From Actinoplanes octamycinicus (GTDB lineage Bacteria > Actinomycetota > Actinomycetes > Mycobacteriales > Micromonosporaceae), in NCBI RefSeq assembly GCF_014205225.1, contig NZ_JACHNB010000001.1:7731501-7795500 (forward strand): 64,000 nt of DNA. Reading direction: 5' to 3'. Shown here piece by piece: positions 16,929 through 32,301 of this stretch. The notes below the pieces were generated by a model. It was given only the letters and a program-made list of their open reading frames with translations, did not search any database and had not been told where the DNA came from. The first letter of the stretch is position 1, and each line of letters starts with the position of its first letter. Both the position numbers and the translations under genes were made by a program.

Positions 16929-18650
16929 GTGGGGGACGAGGCGGCGGAGTACTACGACCGGATGCTGGTGGACGCGGAATGGGGCGAGGCGTTCTGCCTC
17001 ACCTTCGTCCGGGGGCTCGACGACGCCGCGCTGATCAGCGCCTTCGGCGGCGACCCGGCCGCGATCATGTCGCAGGCCGCGCTGGCCCAGGTTCTGGACG
17101 GTTTTCCGTACGGGCAGGAGCCGGCCACCCTGGTCGTCGCCGCGCTGGGCGACTGGCGGATCGGCATCGAGATCAACGGCTGTCAGGGGAACCGCTCCGA
17201 GGTGCTGCGCCGGGCGGCGGCGGCCGGGGACGGGGTCGCGCTCAGCGTCTACCGCAACGTCAACGGGCGGTCCGAGTTCAGCTACGTGCGGGACGACCGC
17301 ATCCAGGTGGTGATCGACCACCTGCGGCCGGAACGGCGGACCGGCGAGAACCCGGAACTGCTCGACGAGCACCTGGACGGGCTGCCGTTCGGCTACGAGG
17401 ACGATGTGATCCCGGAGGCGGCCGGGCTCGCCCTGGCCGAACGGATCACCGGGGTCCGGCTGCCCTTCGACCTGATGGAACGGGACCTGCCCGGCGCGGT
17501 GCTGACCCTGGTCCCGGACGACCTGGTGCCGGAGGGCGGGCGGGGGCTGGCGGCGCTCGACCATCCGTTCGTGCAGCGGATGCTGGCCGCGCCGACCGCT
17601 GCGAACGTGCCGGCGATGGTCGCGTTCCGGGCCCGGCTGATCGCCGAGGACTCCGGGTTGATCGGTGAGCCGGTGATCCAGGAAGTTCTGGACGCCCTGG
17701 ACGCCGGGCGGGCGATCGGGCCGGAGGTCCGGTCGCGGCTGCGGGAGCTGCACGAACGGGTCGCCGACGACCTGCCGGCGATGAACGCGGTGCAGGACCT
17801 CGCGGCCGCGGCGGTGCCGTCGGGGGATGCCCGCGAGCGTTTCGGTACGGCCTACGCCCTGCACGACAGCGACCGCAGCCTGCAGGCGGTGGTGGTCCGG
17901 CGCTGCGCCCTGCGCGCGTTGCAGGACACCCCGGCCACTCCCCCGGCCCCGACGGTCCTGGCCACCGCCGGCCCCACCCCATCCGCGTCCGCCTCTCCCT
18001 CCGCCCTGAGCGGCCTCGCCTCGTCCGGCCCTGCGTCGTCCGGCCCTGCCTCTTCCGGCCCCGGCTCGGGCAGCTCCGGCCGTGACGAGTCCGGCGCCGG
18101 CCTTCGCGCGGCCGACTTGGACGTGGCCAGCCTGGACGCGGCAGGCCTGGACGCGGCCGGTTCTGGTCGCGGCGCGCCGGCACTGGGCTCCACCGCGGCG
18201 TACGCGGTGATGGCCAAGGAGTTCGCCTCGTGGGACGCGACGAAGCAGCGGGCCGCGGCGCGGTGGCTGGCTCGGCGGGCTTTCGAGGTCGCCGGGCTGG
18301 ACCGGTTGGCTTGGGCCCGGCCGGCCCTGGAGGCTCTGGACCGCGGGGAGCCGCTGCCGTTCCCGGATCGGAAGGCAGTGTTCCGGCTGATCTCCGCGGC
18401 CGCGCTGGTCACCGCCACCACCGGGCTCCCGCTGGATCAGCTCGGCGACCGGTTGACCGAGTCCCAGCGCGCCGAACTCCGCGAACGCATCGACCGCGCA
18501 CCGATGGCCGTCATCACCATCTTCAACACCGCGAACCCCGATCCCGCCAAGGCCCTGATCGACACCTTCGCCACCGCCCTGGAAACCTTCGACGGCCGGG
18601 ACGAAGACCTGACCACCGAACTACGCGCCCGCTTCAGCACCGCCATCTGA
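16929..18650 (+). CDS. DUF6461 domain protein with low-complexity linker
   Basis: 573 aa from GTG 16929. The N-terminal 120 residues match DUF6461 (ECxTFVRGLD-type core: AFCLTFVRGLDDAALISAFG; VVAALGDWRIGIEINGCQG). A helical middle region follows, then an unusual linker at about residues 335-415 with repeats SSGPASSGPASSGP and LDVASLDAAGLDAAG. A C-terminal helical domain (YAVMAKEFASWDATKQRAAA) ends the protein. The frame is open and codon use is normal. No function is known; I infer a two-domain cytosolic protein. Confidence 0.75.
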   Translation: MGDEAAEYYDRMLVDAEWGEAFCLTFVRGLDDAALISAFGGDPAAIMSQAALAQVLDGFPYGQEPATLVVAALGDWRIGIEINGCQGNRSEVLRRAAAAGDGVALSVYRNVNGRSEFSYVRDDRIQVVIDHLRPERRTGENPELLDEHLDGLPFGYEDDVIPEAAGLALAERITGVRLPFDLMERDLPGAVLTLVPDDLVPEGGRGLAALDHPFVQRMLAAPTAANVPAMVAFRARLIAEDSGLIGEPVIQEVLDALDAGRAIGPEVRSRLRELHERVADDLPAMNAVQDLAAAAVPSGDARERFGTAYALHDSDRSLQAVVVRRCALRALQDTPATPPAPTVLATAGPTPSASASPSALSGLASSGPASSGPASSGPGSGSSGRDESGAGLRAADLDVASLDAAGLDAAGSGRGAPALGSTAAYAVMAKEFASWDATKQRAAARWLARRAFEVAGLDRLAWARPALEALDRGEPLPFPDRKAVFRLISAAALVTATTGLPLDQLGDRLTESQRAELRERIDRAPMAVITIFNTANPDPAKALIDTFATALETFDGRDEDLTTELRARFSTAI

Positions 18651-18810
18651 TATCGCCCCGCCCGGGCGCCTGTCGGTCGGCTGGGTGTTTGGCCGTTGTG
18701 ACCTATCTGTCCACTCCGGATGGAACATCGAGTACTACGATGCGCTCAGATCTTGGGCCGGGTGCGGTTCTCGATCGACAGGGGTTCGCGCGGCACGAAG
18801 GAGGGCGTCG

Positions 18811-19620
18811 GTGGCTGACCGGCGGCACGCACTGGATCGGATCGACACGACCGTGGCGCATCCGGCCCGGCGCTACAACTATCTGCTGGGCGGCAAGGAC
18901 AACTTCGCCGCCGACCGCGCTTCGGCCGAGGCCATCGAGGCCGCGATGCCGACGATCCGCCTGGCCGCCCTGGAGAACCGGGCCTTCCTGCAGCGAGCCG
19001 TGCGCTTCCTGGCCGAACGCGGCATCCGCCAGTTCCTCGACATCGGCACCGGGATCCCGTCCGCGGACAATACCCACGAGGTGGCCCAGCGGATCGACCC
19101 GGCGTCCCGGATCGTCTACGTCGACAACGACCCGATCGTCCTCACCCACGCCCGGGCCCTGCTGACCAGCACCCCGGAGGGCACCACCGCCTACATCGAC
19201 GCCGACCTGCGCGAGCCGCAGGGCATCCTCGACGACCACGAGGTCCGGTCCACCCTCGATTTCACCCAGCCGATCGCCCTGATGCTGGTGGCCGTCCTCC
19301 ACTTCGTCCGCGACGACGAGGACCCCCAGGGCATCGTGGACACCCTGATCGACGCCCTCCCGCCCGGCAGTTACGTGGTCGCCTCCCACTCCACCTGGGA
19401 GTACCTCCCCTCCGAGGCGATCGAGAAGCTGGAAGCCGCCAACCCGGACGGCCGCTTCCGTGCCCGCACCGCGGAACAGCTGGAAAAACTCTTCACCCGC
19501 CTGGACCTGCTCCCACCCGGCGTCCAGTCCGTCTCCGAGTGGTGGCCGGAAGACGCCCCCAACCCCCGCCCCCGCATCGAGGACGTAGCCTTCAACGCCC
19601 TGATCGGCCAGGTCCGATAG
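18811..19620 (+). CDS. S-adenosyl methyltransferase (PF04672/DUF574 type)
   Basis: 269 aa. The actinobacterial SAM-methyltransferase family signature is clear: HPARRYNYLLGGKDNFAADR, the SAM-binding FLDIGTGIPSADNTHEVAQ, and IVYVDNDPIVLTHARALL. GTG 18811 is the start because GAAGGAGG lies 5-12 bases upstream and the family N-terminus begins just after. Members are very numerous in Streptomyces and Micromonosporaceae; physiological substrates are unknown. It stands alone, followed by a short tandem repeat. Confidence 0.9.
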   Translation: MADRRHALDRIDTTVAHPARRYNYLLGGKDNFAADRASAEAIEAAMPTIRLAALENRAFLQRAVRFLAERGIRQFLDIGTGIPSADNTHEVAQRIDPASRIVYVDNDPIVLTHARALLTSTPEGTTAYIDADLREPQGILDDHEVRSTLDFTQPIALMLVAVLHFVRDDEDPQGIVDTLIDALPPGSYVVASHSTWEYLPSEAIEKLEAANPDGRFRARTAEQLEKLFTRLDLLPPGVQSVSEWWPEDAPNPRPRIEDVAFNALIGQVR

Positions 19621-19650
19621 CTCCCGGGCACTGCGCGACGTGCCGCTCCG

Positions 19651-19707
19651 GCGGCGCATCGCCCGGACAGCGGCGCATCACCCGGACAGCGGCGCATCGC
19701 TCGGGCA
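19651..19707. repeat. 19-bp tandem repeat, three units
   Basis: GCGGCGCATCGCCCGGACA and two variants follow each other at 19651, 19670 and 19689, then a partial fourth. It lies between the convergent methyltransferase and phosphotransferase genes. Confidence 0.75.
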
Positions 19708-19744
19708 GCGACGCGGACCGAGGACGGTCTCGGGCGGGACTGCG

Positions 19745-20569
19745 TCACGCTGGGAAGAGCCACTCCAGCGCGGTGAGCGACTTCTCGGCATAGCGGGACC
19801 GGCCGGTCTCCAGGCCATAGGCGAGGTCTTCGACGACAGCGCACCTGGCGTAGAAGACGGCGCGATCGATCAAGGCCGGATCGGTGACGGCGAGTGCGGG
19901 CGGCCCGAGGTCGCGGTAGAGCCGGCCGTAGTCACAAGCCGGGTCCACCAAAGCAGCGTCGCTCCAGTCGATGACGCCGGTGACCGTGCCGGACTCGTCC
20001 ACCAGGACGTGTTCGATGCCCAGGTCGTTGTGGGAGAAGACGAGTTCGTAGTCGGCGGCCGGCGGACCGGTACACAGGAACGACTCGATCCGGCCCCGGA
20101 AGAACGGCGGAACGTGGGCGGCGACGGTCGCGTACAAATCGGCGGTCTCCTGAATCGACCCCTCCCCTGACTCGTCGTCGATCTCGGCATCGGCGGGCCG
20201 GATGGTGTGCAGGGCCGTGAGCAGGTCGCCCAGCGCGGCGACGACCCGCTCGGCGTGCGCGTCGCGGAACCGCTGCGACCGGTCCAGCAGCGGGACACCG
20301 GCAAGCTTGTAGTAGGCAAGACAGCCACGCTCCGGGATCACGAAGGCCGGCGAGGGCACCGGAACCGGCGCGACCGCCGCGACCGCGTCCAGGAGGCGAC
20401 CCTCGTGCGCGGTCCGCTCCGGATCAGGGTCTTTGCTGATGCGGACGATCAGGTCACGGTTGACCTCGTACGCGAAGTTGTCGAGACCGTCTCCGATGGG
20501 CGCCACCGACTCGATCTCGTAGCCCGGCAGGCCCACCGCCACGGCATCGCGAACCTCTGCCACGGTCAT
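19745..20569 (-). CDS. Aminoglycoside phosphotransferase-family kinase
   Basis: 274 aa with APH/choline-kinase features: nucleotide loop region IGDGLDNFAYEV, VRISKDPDPE, catalytic loop VFSHNDLGIEHVLVDE (H-N-D) and metal motif GVIDWSDA. It probably phosphorylates a small hydroxylated or amino substrate with ATP. Whether it gives antibiotic resistance cannot be told from sequence. Start ATG 20569; the 3' end is beside the 19-bp tandem repeat. Confidence 0.85.
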   Translation of the reverse strand: MTVAEVRDAVAVGLPGYEIESVAPIGDGLDNFAYEVNRDLIVRISKDPDPERTAHEGRLLDAVAAVAPVPVPSPAFVIPERGCLAYYKLAGVPLLDRSQRFRDAHAERVVAALGDLLTALHTIRPADAEIDDESGEGSIQETADLYATVAAHVPPFFRGRIESFLCTGPPAADYELVFSHNDLGIEHVLVDESGTVTGVIDWSDAALVDPACDYGRLYRDLGPPALAVTDPALIDRAVFYARCAVVEDLAYGLETGRSRYAEKSLTALEWLFPA

Positions 20570-20843
20570 GAACCCATCGTCGCAGCATCGACCCCTCCGC
20601 CGCGCGCTCCGCCTCGCCCGAACCGATCGTCAGCCGAGCTTCCGACTCGGGCCGGGCGCATCTGGCTGCAGGACATCGCCGGCCAGAGTCCGGACGAGGC
20701 CGCCGAGACCGTGCGTCACACCGCCCTGGCACTGCTCGATGCCGCGCTGCGCGAAGGAGCCGGAGAGATGGAGGTTCGGCGTTGACCCGGCCCCGAGGTG
20801 CGGGTTTAGCGTCGGGACGGTCGGCTCAGCGAAGGGACGTCTG

Positions 20844-21608
20844 ATGGGCAGCACACTCGCCGGGGATTTCGACTACGACCTGCACGGTTCGGGATATGCG
20901 GTCCAGCGGCGGGCGGATCCGCGGATCGCCGGCATGATCCAGGCCGCACTCGGGGACGCTCGCACGGTGGTCAATGTGGGTGCGGGCGCCGGGTCCTACG
21001 AGCCGGCCGACCGGTATGTGACCGCCGTCGAGCCGTCCGCCGGGATGCGGGCTCAGCGCCCGCGGACGGCGGTGCCCGCGGTCGACGCCTGGGCGGAGGC
21101 GCTGCCGTTCGACGATGACGCGTTCGACGCGGCGATGGCCACGATCACCGTGCATCAGTGGTCGGACCTCGGCAGAGGGCTGTCCGAGCTGCGCCGCGTC
21201 GCCCGCGGCCCGGTGGCGCTGCTGGTGTTCGACCCGGCGGCGGCCGGCCGGTTCTGGCTGGCCGAGTACTGTCCGGAGCTGATCGCCACCGAGCAGCGCC
21301 GCGATCCGGCGATCTCCGACCTGACCGGCGCGATCGGCGCGAGCTGCGACGTCGTCGAGGTGCCGATCCCGATCGATTGCGTGGACGGTTTCACCGAGGC
21401 GTTCTATGCCCGCCCGGAGCGCTTCCTCGACGCCCGGGTGCGCGCCGCCCAGTCGGCTTGGGGATTCGTCGACGAGGCCGCGACCGCCCGGTGCCTCCGC
21501 AGTCTCCGCGACGACCTGGACTCCGGCACTTGGGACGCCCGCTTCGGCCACTTGCGCACCCAGCCGGAATGGACCGGTTCCCTTCGGCTCCTGGTCGGCC
21601 ACCCCTGA
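20844..21608 (+). CDS. Class I SAM-dependent methyltransferase
   Basis: 254 aa. The SAM-binding motif VVNVGAGAGSYEP, the acidic motif VTAVEPSAGM and the DAAMATITVHQWSD loop are typical of UbiE/COQ5-like Methyltransf_11 enzymes. ATG 20844 is chosen because GAAGGGA lies about 7 bases upstream and the family N-terminus begins there; the frame is open further upstream but is not protein-like. Substrate unknown. Reverse orientation to the APH-like gene and no operon partner. Confidence 0.85.
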   Translation: MGSTLAGDFDYDLHGSGYAVQRRADPRIAGMIQAALGDARTVVNVGAGAGSYEPADRYVTAVEPSAGMRAQRPRTAVPAVDAWAEALPFDDDAFDAAMATITVHQWSDLGRGLSELRRVARGPVALLVFDPAAAGRFWLAEYCPELIATEQRRDPAISDLTGAIGASCDVVEVPIPIDCVDGFTEAFYARPERFLDARVRAAQSAWGFVDEAATARCLRSLRDDLDSGTWDARFGHLRTQPEWTGSLRLLVGHP

Positions 21609-21892
21609 CCGACCCAACTCCATGACCAGCCCAAAGAGCGGAGACAGCCACAGGAAGGCAGGAGACGTAACGGATCGCCGGCCTCGCGCGAGGCTCACTT
21701 CCGGTACGCAGTAAGCACCCGACTCGCCCAAGGAGGGAGGACCTCCGACGAGGCCGCGAAGCGCGCCAAGCGGGCGCGGGCGTTGCGATGTCTGAGCCGG
21801 ACGGGCGCACGGATCTGGAGGCGCGGGCCGGGCGGGCGCAAGCGTCCGGAGGCGGGCCGGGCGGGCACGGGCGCGGGAGGTGCTCGACAGCA
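21609..21892. other. Gene-free stretch
   Basis: 284 bp between the convergent methyltransferase and monooxygenase genes. It is GC-rich and has several short CGGGC-type repeats (GGGCGGGCGCAAGCG, GGGCGGGCACGGGCG). I see no gene, promoter or clear terminator. Confidence 0.5.
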
Positions 21893-23053
21893 CTAGCGGC
21901 TGGTCATTTGTTCGATCATTCGCACTGAGCGTTCCACCGTGTCGAAGCCGCGGGGCAGCATCTGGCGCTCGTAGGAGGCGACCGCGTCCAGCAGCGGAGC
22001 GCCGGAGAGCAGCTCGCCGGCGAGGGTGGCGGCGTCCTGCAGGGCGGTGTTCGCACCTACGCCGCCGGCCGGCGGCATCGTGTGGACGGCGTCGCCGAGC
22101 AGGGTCACCGGGCCGGTCGGCCAGGCGTCGACACGGTCGCTGGCTCGGATGGTGATCGGGAAGAACGAGGCGCTGTCGGCGTACGCGAGGATTTTCTGGA
22201 TCTCCGGATGCCAATCGGCGGTCGCCTCCGTCACGGTCTGCCAGAGATCCGCAGGATCTCGCTGTGCCGGGTCGAACCGGTCGGCGGCCCCGACCAGCGC
22301 GATCATCAGGTATCCGGGCTGCCCGTCGCGGTAGTGGACCGGCGCGAAACCGGCGCCGAACCCGTTGTCGCCGGCGACCCAGCAGAAGCCGCGCTGAAAA
22401 TCCGCTGGGATCCACGGCGCTCGGCTGGAATCGGAGGGCGGCATTGAGGCCAGGCCGGGGGCCGGCGTGGGGTGGGCGGCCGGAGGTGGCGTGGGGGATG
22501 CGGCGGGAAGGGGCAGGCGGCCGTAGACGCAGCGGAGGCCGAGGTCGCGGAGTGTGGCATGAGGGAGCAGCTGGCGGCGCACCGCGGAACCGACGCCGTC
22601 CGCGCCGACCAGCAGGTCGCCCTCGTCGAAGCCGATGCTGACCCGGCCGCTCCGGGTGATCTCGTAGCCGGTCACCGGGCGGCCGAACGTGACCACCTCC
22701 GCCAGGCCGCTCAGCAGACCGCGGCGGAATCTGTCCCGGTCGATGGTGGTGAGCTCGCTGTCCGGGATGCCGGGGAACTCCTGGGCATGCACCCGCCGCA
22801 GATCCTGGGTGAAAGACGCGACCAGGTCCCCGTTGACCCCGCTGGTGTCGCGGACCCGGTCGAGCACCGCGGGCGGCAGGCAGGCCCGCAGGGCGGCGTT
22901 CCCATCCGGGTCGAGGTGCAGGCGATAGCCCTGGTTGCGGCTCTGCGGGCTGGGTTCCCGCTCGTAGACGGCGACGTCGAGGCCGCCCCGGCGGAGGGCG
23001 TGGGCGAGCGCGAGACCACCGATCCCGGCGCCGCTGATGAGGATGCGTGTCAT
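21893..23053 (-). CDS. FAD-dependent monooxygenase
   Basis: 386-aa group A flavoprotein: GAGIGGLALAHAL at the N-terminus, VGADGVGSAVRRQLL as DG motif, and LLGDAVHTMPPAGGVGANTALQDA as second FAD motif. The segment PAASPTPPPAAHPTPAPG is an unusual Pro-rich insertion around residue 185. ATG 23053 is the start. It is divergent from a TetR regulator at 23136 with a dyad between them, so the enzyme is probably induced by a ligand of that regulator. Substrate unknown. Confidence 0.85.
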   Translation of the reverse strand: MTRILISGAGIGGLALAHALRRGGLDVAVYEREPSPQSRNQGYRLHLDPDGNAALRACLPPAVLDRVRDTSGVNGDLVASFTQDLRRVHAQEFPGIPDSELTTIDRDRFRRGLLSGLAEVVTFGRPVTGYEITRSGRVSIGFDEGDLLVGADGVGSAVRRQLLPHATLRDLGLRCVYGRLPLPAASPTPPPAAHPTPAPGLASMPPSDSSRAPWIPADFQRGFCWVAGDNGFGAGFAPVHYRDGQPGYLMIALVGAADRFDPAQRDPADLWQTVTEATADWHPEIQKILAYADSASFFPITIRASDRVDAWPTGPVTLLGDAVHTMPPAGGVGANTALQDAATLAGELLSGAPLLDAVASYERQMLPRGFDTVERSVRMIEQMTSR

Positions 23054-23102
23054 GCCCCGGACGGTATCAACCAGATGCATGCACTTGTCAATCAGATGAT
23101 TA

Positions 23103-23117
23103 CTTGACTGTGTCAAG
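23103..23117. promoter_or_regulatory. Dyad between monooxygenase and TetR gene (probable operator)
   Basis: CTTGAC-tgt-GTCAAG is perfect. A related ACTTGTCAA lies about 20 bp upstream. The 82-bp divergent region is otherwise AT-richer than the surroundings, as expected of overlapping promoters. Confidence 0.55.
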
Positions 23118-23135
23118 CGGCGGTATGATCGGCCT

Positions 23136-23777
23136 GTGCCGTCAACGAGTCCGCGCAGGTCACCCACCCCGCAGGAGCGTCAGCGCGATCCGGAGCGCAC
23201 CCGGCAGCGGATCCTGGACGCCGCGGCCACCGAGTTCGCCGAGCACGGGTTCGCCGGCGCGCGGACCCGGGCGATCGCCGCCCGTGCCGGGGTCAACCAG
23301 CAGCTGGTGTCCTACTACTTCGGCGGCAAGGAGGGCCTCTACCAGGCGATGTCCGAGCGCTGGCAGCAGCGGCAGAGCGAGCTGTCCGCGGCCGGGGACT
23401 CGCTGCCCGAGCAGCTGCGCGGCTTCGCCCTGGAGGCGGTGCGCAGCCCGGAGGGTGTCCGGATGTTCGCCTGGAGCGGCTTGCAGTATTCCGGGCCGGA
23501 TCAGGACCCGGACCGGGAGTCGCGGACCCGGATGCTGCAGGGCGGCGTCGACCGGCTGCGCGCGATGCAGGCCGCCGGGCGGCTGCCGGCCGAGGTGGAT
23601 CCGGCCTGCCTGCAGGTGATCCTGATGGCCGCGTGCATGGCGACCACCACCCTGCCGCACGTGATCGAGGGGCTGTGCGGGACCGATCCGCGCGCACCGG
23701 AGTTCGTCGAGCACTTCGCCGGCCAGGTCGCGATCATGGCCCGGCTGCTCGGCCTGGACGACACCCCGGAGCAGTGA
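23136..23777 (+). CDS. TetR/AcrR-family regulator
   Basis: 213 aa from GTG 23136. Residues about 18-65 are the TetR DNA-binding domain (RTRQRILDAAATEFAEHGFA; GVNQQLVSYYFGGKEGLYQA). The C-terminal half is a helical ligand-binding and dimer domain. It is divergent from the FAD monooxygenase and probably represses it and itself through the CTTGAC/GTCAAG dyad. Confidence 0.85.
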   Translation: MPSTSPRRSPTPQERQRDPERTRQRILDAAATEFAEHGFAGARTRAIAARAGVNQQLVSYYFGGKEGLYQAMSERWQQRQSELSAAGDSLPEQLRGFALEAVRSPEGVRMFAWSGLQYSGPDQDPDRESRTRMLQGGVDRLRAMQAAGRLPAEVDPACLQVILMAACMATTTLPHVIEGLCGTDPRAPEFVEHFAGQVAIMARLLGLDDTPEQ

Positions 23778-23972
23778 GCGGCGACCGAAAGGCCGCGCCG
23801 GCAGCGCGCGCCCTAACGAATCTTCACCAAGGCGTCCAAACCCGGGCACTTCCGCCATAATTGAACACGAGAATGGTTTCCGGAGCGGTGCGGAGGTGGG
23901 CGAGTCCTCAGCACGGTCGGCGGCTGACCGATCACCCGGCATGGTGGCGCAGGTGTCGGAGCGAGGAGGACG

Positions 23973-26249
23973 ATGATCAGCCGCTCGGCGATTGCTCGTC
24001 TGGCCCGCACGGCCGGCTTCCTGATCGGGCTGCTGGTGCTGGTGACCAGCGTGGTGACCAGCGTGCTCGCGGCCCGTGACAAGCAGTCCACCGCGCAGGA
24101 CCACACCCTCGACCTGACCCTGGAGCAGCAGACCGCGGCGGTCCGCAACTATTTCGAGCAGTCCCGGGCGATCGCCCAGGTGCTCGCGAACAGCCCGGTC
24201 TTCATCGACTTCTATCAGGCCCCCGGCACCAACCAGGAGAAGATCGCGGCCGGCGGGCTGCTGCTGGAGCGGGTCAACGACACGCTCGCCTACCTGGAGC
24301 AGCTGTATCCGGGGCGGGTCGGCGAGGCGTGCTTCGTCGACCGGGACGGCACCCAGATCGCCCGGGTCGTCGGCGGCTACCCGACCGCGGCCAAGGACCT
24401 GCGCACCCACGAGAACCAGGCGTCGTACTTCGCGCCGACGCTGGCGATGGGGCCGGCCCGGGTCTACCAGACCAAGGCGTACCAGTCACCGGACACCGGG
24501 CACGCGGTGATCTCCAATTCGATACTGGTCACCGCGTACGGGCACACCGGCATCGTGCACTTCGAGAGCAACCTGGACAGCTTCCGGATGCCGGCCACCA
24601 CCGGCGACCGGGCCGCGTCGATCCTGGACGCCACGACCGGGCGGGTGTTCGTCGACTCCCGGACGGCCACCACGATGACCGGGAACGCCGACCGGACCTT
24701 CGAGCCGCTCGCCCGGGCGGGCCGGCTCAAGGGCATCACCACGCTGGACGGGCGCCGGGTGGCGTACCAGCGGATGCCGGCCCAGCTGAACAACGCGAAC
24801 GACTGGTACGTGGCGGTCTCCGCGCCGGCCTCGGCGGGCGGCTGGACCCACGGCTTCAGCGTGTGGTCGCTGTCGCTGCTGCTCGGCGCGCTGCTGACGA
24901 TCCTGGTGTCCGGGCTGAGCTGGCGCAGCCACTCGCGGTCGGTGCGCCGGGCCGCCTCGCACGACGCGCTGACCGGCCTGGCCAACCGGGAGAAGTTCAA
25001 CGAACGTACCCGGAACGCCCTGCGCGGCGGCCGGCCTGCCGCCGCCCTGGTCATCAACCTGCAGGACTTCCGGACGGTCAACGACGTGCTCGGCCACCGG
25101 CACGGCGACCTGCTGCTGGTCCAGGTGGCGCAGCGGCTGACCGAGGCCGCGCCGGCCGGGGCCACGGTCGCCCGGATCGGCGCCGACGACTTCGCCGTGC
25201 TGCTGCCCGGCGACGACCTGGTCGCCGCCCGGGTCACCGCGGAGCGGCTGCTGGCCGCGCTGCATCACACGTTCCTGATCGACGACTTCCACCTGGACGT
25301 GGAGGCGAACGCCGGGCTGGCCGCCGCCCCGGAGCACGGCACGGATGCGGAGACGCTGCTGCGGCACGCCGACGCGGCCCTGCACCTGGCCCGCGAGCAG
25401 GCGTCGACCGTGCAGCAGTACGACGCCGCGCACGACACCGGCGCGGAGAACCGCCTGGAGCTGCTCGGCGACCTGCGCCGGGCGATCGGCGCCGACGACC
25501 AGCTCTCGCTGCACTACCAGCCGAAGGTGTGCCTGGCCACCGGCCGGGTCACCGGGGTCGAGGCGCTGATCCGCTGGCAGCACCCGCGGCTGGGCCGGAT
25601 GGCGCCGGACCGGTTCATCCCGATGGCCGAGTCGACCAGCCTGATCCGCCCGCTCACCGCGCACGTCCTGGACATCGCGGTCCGCCAGGCGAAACTCTGG
25701 GCGGAGCGGGGCACGCCGATCCCGATCGCGGTCAACCTGTCCACCCGCTGCCTGCTCGACCCGGGGTTCGCCGGCCAGGTGTTCGGCCTGCTCTACCGGA
25801 CCGGGCTGCCCGCCGCGCTGCTCAAGCTGGAGATCACCGAGAGCGTGGCGATGGCTGATCCGGATCGGGCACTGACCGTGCTGCGCGCCCTGCACGACGC
25901 GGGCATCAGCCTGTCCCTGGACGACTTCGGCACCGGCCACTCGTCGATGGCCTATCTGCAGCGCCTGCCGGTCGACGAGCTGAAGATCGACAAGTCGTTC
26001 GTGCAGGCCATGGCGGACAGCCGGGCCGACGAGGTGCTGGTCCGGACCGCGATCACCCTCGGCCACAACCTCGGGCTGTCGGTGGTCGCCGAAGGTGTCG
26101 AGGACGAGGCCGCCGTGGGCGCGCTGCGGGCGCTCGGGTGCGACATCGCGCAGGGCTACCACTACGCCAGGCCGATGCCGCCCGAGGAGTTCGACCGCTG
26201 GCTCGCCGGTTACACCGAGTCGCTCACGGCACTGGCGACCCGCAACTGA
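23973..26249 (+). CDS. Membrane sensor with degenerate GGDEF and intact EAL domain
   Basis: 758 aa. A first membrane helix (about 13-33) and a second (about 297-320) enclose a roughly 260-residue extracytoplasmic sensor of Cache-like type. The GGDEF domain has DALTGLANREKF but its active loop reads GADDF (about residue 401) instead of GG(D/E)EF, so cyclase activity is doubtful; it may act as a GTP-binding regulatory domain. The EAL domain keeps EALIRW (near 529), LDDFGTGHSS, KIDKSFV and VAEGVED, so c-di-GMP phosphodiesterase activity is likely. It converges with the CheB-kinase gene 24 bp away. Confidence 0.9.
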   Translation: MISRSAIARLARTAGFLIGLLVLVTSVVTSVLAARDKQSTAQDHTLDLTLEQQTAAVRNYFEQSRAIAQVLANSPVFIDFYQAPGTNQEKIAAGGLLLERVNDTLAYLEQLYPGRVGEACFVDRDGTQIARVVGGYPTAAKDLRTHENQASYFAPTLAMGPARVYQTKAYQSPDTGHAVISNSILVTAYGHTGIVHFESNLDSFRMPATTGDRAASILDATTGRVFVDSRTATTMTGNADRTFEPLARAGRLKGITTLDGRRVAYQRMPAQLNNANDWYVAVSAPASAGGWTHGFSVWSLSLLLGALLTILVSGLSWRSHSRSVRRAASHDALTGLANREKFNERTRNALRGGRPAAALVINLQDFRTVNDVLGHRHGDLLLVQVAQRLTEAAPAGATVARIGADDFAVLLPGDDLVAARVTAERLLAALHHTFLIDDFHLDVEANAGLAAAPEHGTDAETLLRHADAALHLAREQASTVQQYDAAHDTGAENRLELLGDLRRAIGADDQLSLHYQPKVCLATGRVTGVEALIRWQHPRLGRMAPDRFIPMAESTSLIRPLTAHVLDIAVRQAKLWAERGTPIPIAVNLSTRCLLDPGFAGQVFGLLYRTGLPAALLKLEITESVAMADPDRALTVLRALHDAGISLSLDDFGTGHSSMAYLQRLPVDELKIDKSFVQAMADSRADEVLVRTAITLGHNLGLSVVAEGVEDEAAVGALRALGCDIAQGYHYARPMPPEEFDRWLAGYTESLTALATRN

Positions 26250-26273
26250 AGCCAGCCGGAATAGGTCACCCGG

Positions 26274-32210
<5,937 letters not shown>

Positions 32211-32254
32211 CTTGCTCTCCGATCATCAGTTTCGTTCACTGAACGCGTTCTTGA

Positions 32255-32266
32255 CGAACATGTTCG
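32255..32266. promoter_or_regulatory. TetR operator 1 (CGAACATGTTCG)
   Basis: A perfect 12-bp palindrome in the promoter of the TetX-like gene. The identical sequence is at 32993-33004 before the TetR gene. A further dyad, CGTTCA-c-TGAACG, lies about 20 bp closer to the gene. Confidence 0.7.
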
Positions 32267-32301
32267 GCATGGGCACGGCAAAGCTGCGAGCTTTCCCCGA
32301 A

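Noticed and set aside
20640..20785. Plus-strand stretch ending AAETVRHTALALLDAALREG before the methyltransferase
   Set aside because: Looks protein-like but has no start, ribosome site or known family; may be a small gene tail, not enough to annotate.
24486..26162. 558-codon minus-strand frame opposite the GGDEF-EAL gene
   Set aside because: Low-complexity antisense composition; plus-strand protein is certain.
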